Assembly (NCBI GenBank): GCA_005880345.1
Contig: VBGE01000126.1
Location: forward strand, 1-9,032
Source of the DNA: Chloroflexota bacterium
GTDB lineage: Bacteria; Chloroflexota; Dormibacteria; Dormibacterales; Dormibacteraceae
Direction: 5' to 3'
Length of the DNA: 9,032 bases
Shown: positions 5,376-9,032 of the stretch, one piece after another
Layout of the letters: each line of letters opens with the position of its first letter
Position numbering within the stretch: position 1 is the first letter of the stretch
Notes under the pieces: generated by a model
Told to the model about the DNA's origin: nothing
The model's input: the letters and a program-made list of their open reading frames with translations, nothing else
Databases searched by the model: none
Made by a program: the position numbers and the translations under genes

Positions 5376-6035
5376 GTGTTCACGGTTGAACAACGGGACG
5401 CCCTTCGCGATCGCCTGTTGACCCTTGCCGATGAGGACCTAAGGATCGTTGCTGGAGCAGCCGTGCTCGACGACTGGACTCGCACTCTTAGCGACGACGT
5501 GGCCGCCTTGCAGCTCGTGGACCTTGTGCGCGGGCCGACGGTGTACCGCGTATTCCTGCTGCCTGACGGCTTGCAATTTGACCTGTCGCTGACTCCCGCC
5601 GCACGCTTCACTCCGGCCGGGCCCCGATTTCGACTGCTGTTCGGCGAAACCGCCAAGAGCGACGGCTCCGAGTTACCCAAGCCACCGGTTGCCGGCGACC
5701 TCTTTGGCTGGGGCGTGATCTACGGCCTCCACTCGCGCGCATGCATCGAACGCGGGCGTGTTTGGCAGGCGGAGCACTACATCGGCGCGGTCAGGGATCA
5801 CGCGCTCTCGCTCGCCTGCCTGCACCGAGAGCTTCCCGCGGTGCAAGCCCGTGGTTACGACGACCTACCCGCCGACACGCTCGCCGACTTCGCAGGAACA
5901 CACATTGACTCGCTGGAGCCCGAGCGTCTCAGAACGGCTCTCTCGACTGCCATGAAGGCGCTGATGCATCAGGCTAGAGAGAATGGCGTCCCGAGCGTGG
6001 ACGCAGTTGCGCAGCGGCTTTCTGAACTGCCGTAG
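5376..6035 (+). CDS. Nucleotidyltransferase-like protein lacking its catalytic GS...DxD motif (probable deletion derivative)
   Basis: A 219-residue open frame from a GTG at 5376. The start MFTVEQRDALRDRLLTLAD, the middle GPTVYRVFLLPDGLQFDLSLTPAARF (53-78) and FRLLFG (85-90), and the helical C-terminus (FGWGVIYGLHSRACIERGRVWQAEHYIG, 110-137) resemble the roughly 250-residue nucleotidyltransferase proteins related to aminoglycoside adenylyltransferases. In those proteins the stretch after VAGAAV continues with the GS motif and the paired aspartates (DxD) that bind metal-NTP. Here VAGAAV (25-30) runs straight into LDDWTRTL, so about 30 residues holding those two aspartates are absent, without loss of frame. 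The third acidic residue (D69) remains. Nucleotidyl transfer is therefore not expected. It lies 42 nt after the YciI gene and is probably co-transcribed. Confidence 0.75.
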   Translation: MFTVEQRDALRDRLLTLADEDLRIVAGAAVLDDWTRTLSDDVAALQLVDLVRGPTVYRVFLLPDGLQFDLSLTPAARFTPAGPRFRLLFGETAKSDGSELPKPPVAGDLFGWGVIYGLHSRACIERGRVWQAEHYIGAVRDHALSLACLHRELPAVQARGYDDLPADTLADFAGTHIDSLEPERLRTALSTAMKALMHQARENGVPSVDAVAQRLSELP

Positions 6036-6057
6036 AAGCGGACGCCGGCCCAGTAGG

Positions 6058-6063
6058 TAGTCT
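6058..6063 (+). promoter_or_regulatory. TAGTCT -10-like box 7 nt before the second DinB gene
   Basis: TAGTCT sits in a GTAGTCTGG context identical to that at 4983. Its distance of 7 nt to the TTG start at 6071 equals that of the TATAAT box to the antitoxin ATG, consistent with a leaderless transcript. No -35 match is obvious. Confidence 0.35.
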
Positions 6064-6070
6064 GGTCGTC

Positions 6071-6523
6071 TTGGATCGCTCCTTCGTGGCGGCCAACGCG
6101 CGCGAGCTCGCGCGGATGCGGGCGGTGGTTTCGCGTTTGAGCGACCGGGAGCTCGGCGCCATGGTCAACGAGTATTGGAGCGTGGCCGGCGTGCTCGGCC
6201 ACATCGCGTTCTGGGACGGCCGTGCGCTCTACCTCGCCGGCAAGCTGGAGCGCGGCGAGCCGTTCACGGCGTCCGAAAACGAGCCCGAGGACGTGGACTG
6301 GATCAACGACTCCGCGCGTCCTCTGATCCACGCGATTCCGCCGCGCACTCTGGCCGAGCTGGCGGTGCGCATCGCGGAGGAGACCGACGAGCTCGTGGCG
6401 TCGCTGCCGGATGAGATTCTCGCGGGCCTGGATGAGACCAGCCCGCTCAACCCGGTGCGGGCCAACCACCGGGGCGAGCACCTGGACGAGATCGAGGCGG
6501 CTATTCGGCTGTCAGGTGCGTGA
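6071..6523 (+). CDS. DinB-like / maleylpyruvate isomerase N-terminal-type metal-binding protein
   Basis: A 150-residue four-helix-bundle protein starting MDRSFVAANARELARMRAVV. The DinB metal triad is present as H44 (VLGHIAFWDGR), H133 and H137 (NHRGEHLDEIE), the same H...HxxxH arrangement as in the DinB gene at 1139-1609. WS...LGHIAFWD is also the signature of maleylpyruvate isomerase-like and mycothiol-dependent relatives, but the thiol cofactor is unknown here. The TTG at 6071 keeps the usual family N-terminus (MDRSF); the next candidate, GTG at 6086, would cut into the first helix. No ribosome binding site precedes it. It is 35 nt after the nucleotidyltransferase-like gene, so it may be read both from that operon and from its own TAGTCT promoter. 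A strong hairpin follows about 60 nt downstream. Confidence 0.82.
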   Translation: MDRSFVAANARELARMRAVVSRLSDRELGAMVNEYWSVAGVLGHIAFWDGRALYLAGKLERGEPFTASENEPEDVDWINDSARPLIHAIPPRTLAELAVRIAEETDELVASLPDEILAGLDETSPLNPVRANHRGEHLDEIEAAIRLSGA

Positions 6524-6583
6524 CGAAGCCCATCGATTGGCACTGGCGATACGCGACGGGTGCTGACAACGAGTGGTTCGCTG

Positions 6584-6611
6584 CCGAGCCCCGAGCAAGC
6601 TCGGGGCTCGG
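6584..6611. terminator. Strong hairpin between convergent DinB and cold-shock genes
   Basis: CCGAGCCCCGAGC (6584-6596) and GCTCGGGGCTCGG (6599-6611) are perfect 13-bp complements around an AA centre, giving a practical tetraloop of CAAG. On the plus strand TTTGTGAT follows, a weak U-tract, so it best fits termination of the DinB transcript. It lies 13 nt after the cold-shock stop codon in the other direction and may act on both transcripts. Confidence 0.8.
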
Positions 6612-6624
6612 TTTGTGATATCGG

Positions 6625-6822
6625 TTAGAGCGTGCGCACGCTCCGCGCGCGGGGACCCTTGGGGCTCACCTCGATCTCGAACGCAACTTTCTCCCCACCC
6701 TGGAGGGCGTCGAAGTCGCCTTCGGTGCCGCTCTTGTGGAAGAAGAACTCCTTTCCGTCCTCAGCAGCGATGAATCCAAAACCACGTTCCGAAACGATCT
6801 TTTTTACTGTTCCTGTCGGCAT
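6625..6822 (-). CDS. Cold-shock domain protein (CspA family)
   Basis: A complete 65-residue cold-shock domain protein. RNP1 appears as RGFGFI (13-18) and RNP2 as EFFFHKS (25-31), with GTVKKIVSERGFGFI at the start and GPRARSVRTL at the end. These proteins bind single-stranded RNA and DNA and act as RNA chaperones. The frame extends to 6858, but the ATG at 6822 gives the standard MPTGTVK start and has AGGAG 6 nt upstream. A TATAGT box at 6918-6923 would give a leader of about 90 nt, and the leader contains an 8-bp inverted repeat next to the ribosome binding site. It lies on the same strand and 116 nt after the GH130 operon, but probably has its own promoter. Confidence 0.95.
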   Translation of the reverse strand: MPTGTVKKIVSERGFGFIAAEDGKEFFFHKSGTEGDFDALQGGEKVAFEIEVSPKGPRARSVRTL

Positions 6823-6836
6823 CTCCGTCTCCTGTC

Positions 6837-6875
6837 TCTCGAACGCAAGGCAACTCATCTAGGGCCTGTTCGAGA
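6837..6875 (-). promoter_or_regulatory. Stem-loop in the cold-shock mRNA leader
   Basis: TCTCGAAC and GTTCGAGA (plus-strand 6837-6844 and 6868-6875) are a perfect 8-bp inverted repeat with a 23-nt loop. In the minus-strand mRNA the second arm ends 3 nt before the AGGAG ribosome binding site. Cold-shock leaders are known to be structured and temperature-responsive, so a regulatory role is plausible but not shown. Confidence 0.4.
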
Positions 6876-6917
6876 AATCGGAGCCTGCGGTGAGCGCCGG
6901 CGACTGCCGGCCGGCCC

Positions 6918-6923
6918 ACTATA
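6918..6923 (-). promoter_or_regulatory. TATAGT -10-like box for the cold-shock gene
   Basis: TATAGT on the minus strand lies 16 nt past the stop codon of the preceding gene and about 95 nt before the cold-shock ATG. It matches the -10 consensus in five of six positions, but no clear -35 element is present. Confidence 0.35.
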
Positions 6924-6938
6924 CGGGGAACCGCCCAA

Positions 6939-7982
6939 CTACCAGACCTGCGTCCAGCCTCGAGCTACGCCAAGGAGCTGGACATCGGCCTCCAACGCAA
7001 GGCCGGCCGTGACGTTTGCCTCCGCCCCTGAACGGTCACTCACGCGCCGATCGTCGAGCCCATCCGCAACGCGACCCGCGGCTCTGTCGTAGATCGCTGC
7101 TCGGCCTGGGTTGCGTCCGTCAAACCAGTTCCGCGCCGCCTGCGCCATTTGCGCATAGCGCGTTTGTCCGGTCGCCGCGGCAAGCCGGTCCATGACGAAG
7201 GCCGCCGACTGCACGTCGTAGCTGTGCACGTGCGGGAGGTCGAAGCCAGACTCGATGACCTCCGCAAACACTGCCTCGGCGCTGCTGGCCGCCAGCGTGA
7301 GCAGATCGGGTCGATCCAGCAGGAGCGCGGCATCAGCCAGCACCCCCTCCTGAACATGTCCCCAAAGGTGAGGCCGGCCACGCTCGTCTGGCGAGTTCAT
7401 CAGTATGCCGTCGCGTTGACAAGCGGCGAGCTCCTCGCACCAGGCCCCCAGGAGCGTCGTAAGCCTGGGGTCAGGCTCCCGGTTCACTACGGCCAGCAAG
7501 CCGACGGCGTGGATGGCGCGTACGTCTGACGGCGGTGATGCCGATTTGGCAATTTCAAGAGCCCTGGTCAATATGCCTGGAGCGCAGTCGTGGTGCAAGA
7601 GATGGCTCGCCTCGGCGAGCGCGCAGGTAGCGCGCGCCTGCCAGAAGTTGACGCCGGCCGCCGATGTTGATCCATCGATATTGCGAGCGCCATCCCAGTC
7701 CAGGATGAAGTTGTGCCACCGCCCGTCGCCGGCATGCATCCACAAGACGAATTCGAGAAGTCCTTCGGCCCAATGCTTCAGCGCGTCGTTACCCGTGGCG
7801 GCCCAGAGCCTGTACAACAGCGTGCTGGCCCGTGCGGCGTCGTCCACGCACGCGACGCCCTCCACCCCACTTTCGCGAGCCTCGAAGTGTTCGCCCGTCG
7901 CGCCGGAGTACACCGCCAGGGCGAGGGCGCGCGGCCCGGCTGCGGGCAGAGGCCGCGTCAACGCAGCCAGCTGCCTCAGCAA
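6939..7982 (-). CDS. Probable (alpha/alpha)6-barrel sugar-acting protein, partner of GH130
   Basis: A 347-residue, mainly helical protein with no signal peptide or membrane segment, so presumably cytoplasmic. Repeating helix pairs, aromatic/acidic loops such as GVEGVACVDDAARA (39-52), WMHAGDGRWHNF (81-92), LDWDGARNIDGSTSAAG (94-110) and FDLPHVHSYDVQSAAFV, and a length near 350 residues suggest a six-hairpin glycosidase-like fold. I cannot assign a GH family or a catalytic pair. The TTG start at 7982 overlaps the GH130 stop by 7 nt (TTGCTGA), a typical translational coupling, and no separate promoter space exists. The pair probably processes one oligosaccharide. It could alternatively be an epimerase or lyase with the same fold. 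Confidence 0.7.
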   Translation of the reverse strand: MLRQLAALTRPLPAAGPRALALAVYSGATGEHFEARESGVEGVACVDDAARASTLLYRLWAATGNDALKHWAEGLLEFVLWMHAGDGRWHNFILDWDGARNIDGSTSAAGVNFWQARATCALAEASHLLHHDCAPGILTRALEIAKSASPPSDVRAIHAVGLLAVVNREPDPRLTTLLGAWCEELAACQRDGILMNSPDERGRPHLWGHVQEGVLADAALLLDRPDLLTLAASSAEAVFAEVIESGFDLPHVHSYDVQSAAFVMDRLAAATGQTRYAQMAQAARNWFDGRNPGRAAIYDRAAGRVADGLDDRRVSDRSGAEANVTAGLALEADVQLLGVARGWTQVW

Positions 7983-9031
7983 GGTGCCAGCGAGGCGACG
8001 ATCTCCTTCACTTCGAAGTCGGCAGCCGCCATGCAGGAATCTGCGGCGCCATAGTACATGCGGATTCGGCCGCCATCCTCATCGAGCGGAACGTGCCCGC
8101 ACGAGAACACGGTGTTGCGGTAGAACCCTGACTGCTCGTAATCCTGGTCGGGCGTGAGGATTGGCTCTGGCGACCGCGCGATGACGCGCGCCGGGTCCTG
8201 TGCGTCGAGCAGCAGGCCACCCATGGCGTACTGCCCCTCCGAGTCGACCCCGTGGTACAGCTCGAGCCACCCTTCGGGGACGCGAAACGGAACCGTGCCT
8301 GCGCCGGTTCGCACGCCGTCCCACATGCCTGGGCGTGGGAGCGCGAGCGGGCGGTGGCCACCCCAACCCACGAGGTCATCTGAAAATGCGATCCAGATTC
8401 CGAGGACGCGATTGAAGGACGACGGCATCGGACGGGTCAGCGCCACGTACCGCTCTTGCACCCGGCCGGGGAAAAGCACAACGTCTTTGTGGTCGGGCAA
8501 AAACATGATCCCTTGGCGTTCGAACGACCTGAAGTCAGTCGTGGTCAGCCGGCTGGTCGTGATGCCGATGGCGCCAACCGATACGTAGGTGATGTGCCAC
8601 ACACCGTCGATCAGCGTGGCTCGAGGGTCCTCACAACCGTATTCCTCGAATGAATCGGTGGGCGCGACGGCTGGGACCTGATCTACCGTGAAGTGCGCCC
8701 CGTCGATGCTGCGCGCCACTCGTAGATGCGATATCTGCGTCAGGTAATCCCGGACCTCGAGACGGCCGCCGGGCGTGGACGAGGGCTTGGTGACCTGAAT
8801 CGATCTCGGATCGCTCGTATCGAGTCCCGGCAGATCTTTGCGCACGTACGCGACGACGACGCGGCGAGGCTCCGTCGCCGGGTCCAGAAATGCGATTCCG
8901 ATCACATCTTCACCGAGGGTGCCGGGTGGGACGGGCTCGAGCCTCTCGTGCGGCGCAGCAAGGTCCAGCGTCCTGGCGGTGGCGGCAAGAAGGCCGGTCA
9001 TGGCACGTGGTCGCTCGGCGACACGCAACAG
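7976..9031 (-). CDS. GH130-family glycoside phosphorylase or hydrolase (5' end uncertain, may run off window)
   Basis: About 350 residues with the five-bladed beta-propeller pattern of GH130. Counting from the TTG at 9028, the signature GCEDPR is at 131-136, where D134 matches the general-acid aspartate of the family. LPDHKDVVLFPG (177-188) holds the lysine that in phosphorylases contacts phosphate. WDGVRTGAGTVPF and WLELYHGVDSEGQYAMGGLLLDA form the later blades, and SGFYRNTVFSCG near the C-terminus is also typical. Characterised GH130 enzymes act mostly on beta-mannosides (mannosyl-glucose or manno-oligosaccharide phosphorylases, beta-1,2-mannosidases), but the subfamily cannot be told by eye. 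The frame is open to the right edge: TTG at 9028 and ATG at 9001 are candidates, neither with a clear ribosome binding site. It lacks a signal peptide in the visible part and is upstream of, and coupled to, the six-hairpin-like gene. Confidence 0.88.
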   Translation of the reverse strand: MLRVAERPRAMTGLLAATARTLDLAAPHERLEPVPPGTLGEDVIGIAFLDPATEPRRVVVAYVRKDLPGLDTSDPRSIQVTKPSSTPGGRLEVRDYLTQISHLRVARSIDGAHFTVDQVPAVAPTDSFEEYGCEDPRATLIDGVWHITYVSVGAIGITTSRLTTTDFRSFERQGIMFLPDHKDVVLFPGRVQERYVALTRPMPSSFNRVLGIWIAFSDDLVGWGGHRPLALPRPGMWDGVRTGAGTVPFRVPEGWLELYHGVDSEGQYAMGGLLLDAQDPARVIARSPEPILTPDQDYEQSGFYRNTVFSCGHVPLDEDGGRIRMYYGAADSCMAAADFEVKEIVASLAPC

Positions 9032-9032
9032 C

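Noticed and set aside
893..6035. Integron cassette array as an explanation for the many small accessory genes
   Set aside because: Gene orientations alternate, and I saw no repeated attC-like sites between genes and no integrase.
6897..6916. Short GC hairpin (CCGGC/GCCGG) after the six-hairpin-like gene
   Set aside because: The stem is about 5 bp without a T-tract; it is not convincing as a terminator.
7513..8157. Long plus-strand open frames antisense to the GH130 operon
   Set aside because: They are typical high-GC shadow frames, rich in Arg, Ser and Pro, opposite well-supported genes.
1..9032. CRISPR array, tRNA or rRNA genes, insertion sequence with transposase
   Set aside because: No regularly spaced repeats, no cloverleaf-like sequence and no transposase-like translation were seen by eye.

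Overview
The window is high-GC bacterial DNA from a free-living, probably soil-type organism. Acidobacteriota, Chloroflexota or Actinomycetota would all fit the gene families present: DinB, YciI, RibD-like reductase, MDR oxidoreductase, RclR-like AraC regulator and GH130. No phylogenetic marker allows a firm assignment. Coding density is high and strands alternate often. Several genes use GTG or TTG starts. Some starts lie 7-9 nt after a TANNNT box, which suggests leaderless transcripts.

Layout. The 3' end of a small membrane protein enters from the left (+). A minus-strand type II toxin-antitoxin pair (Phd/YefM-like antitoxin, RelE/ParE-like toxin) follows. Its antitoxin start sits in an 18-bp near-palindrome that also holds a TATAAT box. 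Then comes a run of short accessory genes of the DinB, YciI, RibD C-terminal/DHFR-like and zinc-type MDR families on both strands, several of them broken. There is a frameshifted MDR C-terminal remnant (893-1076), an intact DinB gene (minus), a RibD/DHFR-like C-terminal remnant (plus), an intact YciI gene, an intact DHFR-like gene (minus), and an MDR oxidoreductase that has lost its NAD(P)-binding loop with a frameshift.

An RclR-like AraC regulator (minus) is divergent from a + strand run: YciI protein, a nucleotidyltransferase-like protein with an apparent in-frame deletion of its catalytic motif, and a second DinB gene. The AraC-YciI intergenic space carries a nearly concentric pair of inverted repeats, a candidate operator. 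A strong hairpin lies between the second DinB gene and the convergent cold-shock protein gene.

The right end (6939-9031, minus) is a translationally coupled pair: a GH130 glycoside phosphorylase/hydrolase followed by a probable (alpha/alpha)6-barrel sugar-acting protein. This looks like a functional oligosaccharide-processing operon running off the right edge.

The most notable aspect is the middle 5 kb, an accessory region where intact small enzyme genes are interleaved with 3'-end remnants and genes that lost their catalytic cores. I found no convincing novel defence or mobile system. The best leads are the two active-site deletions, the toxin-antitoxin operator/leaderless start, the AraC-side nested repeat, and the 21-bp-spaced twin repeat before the nucleotidyltransferase gene.
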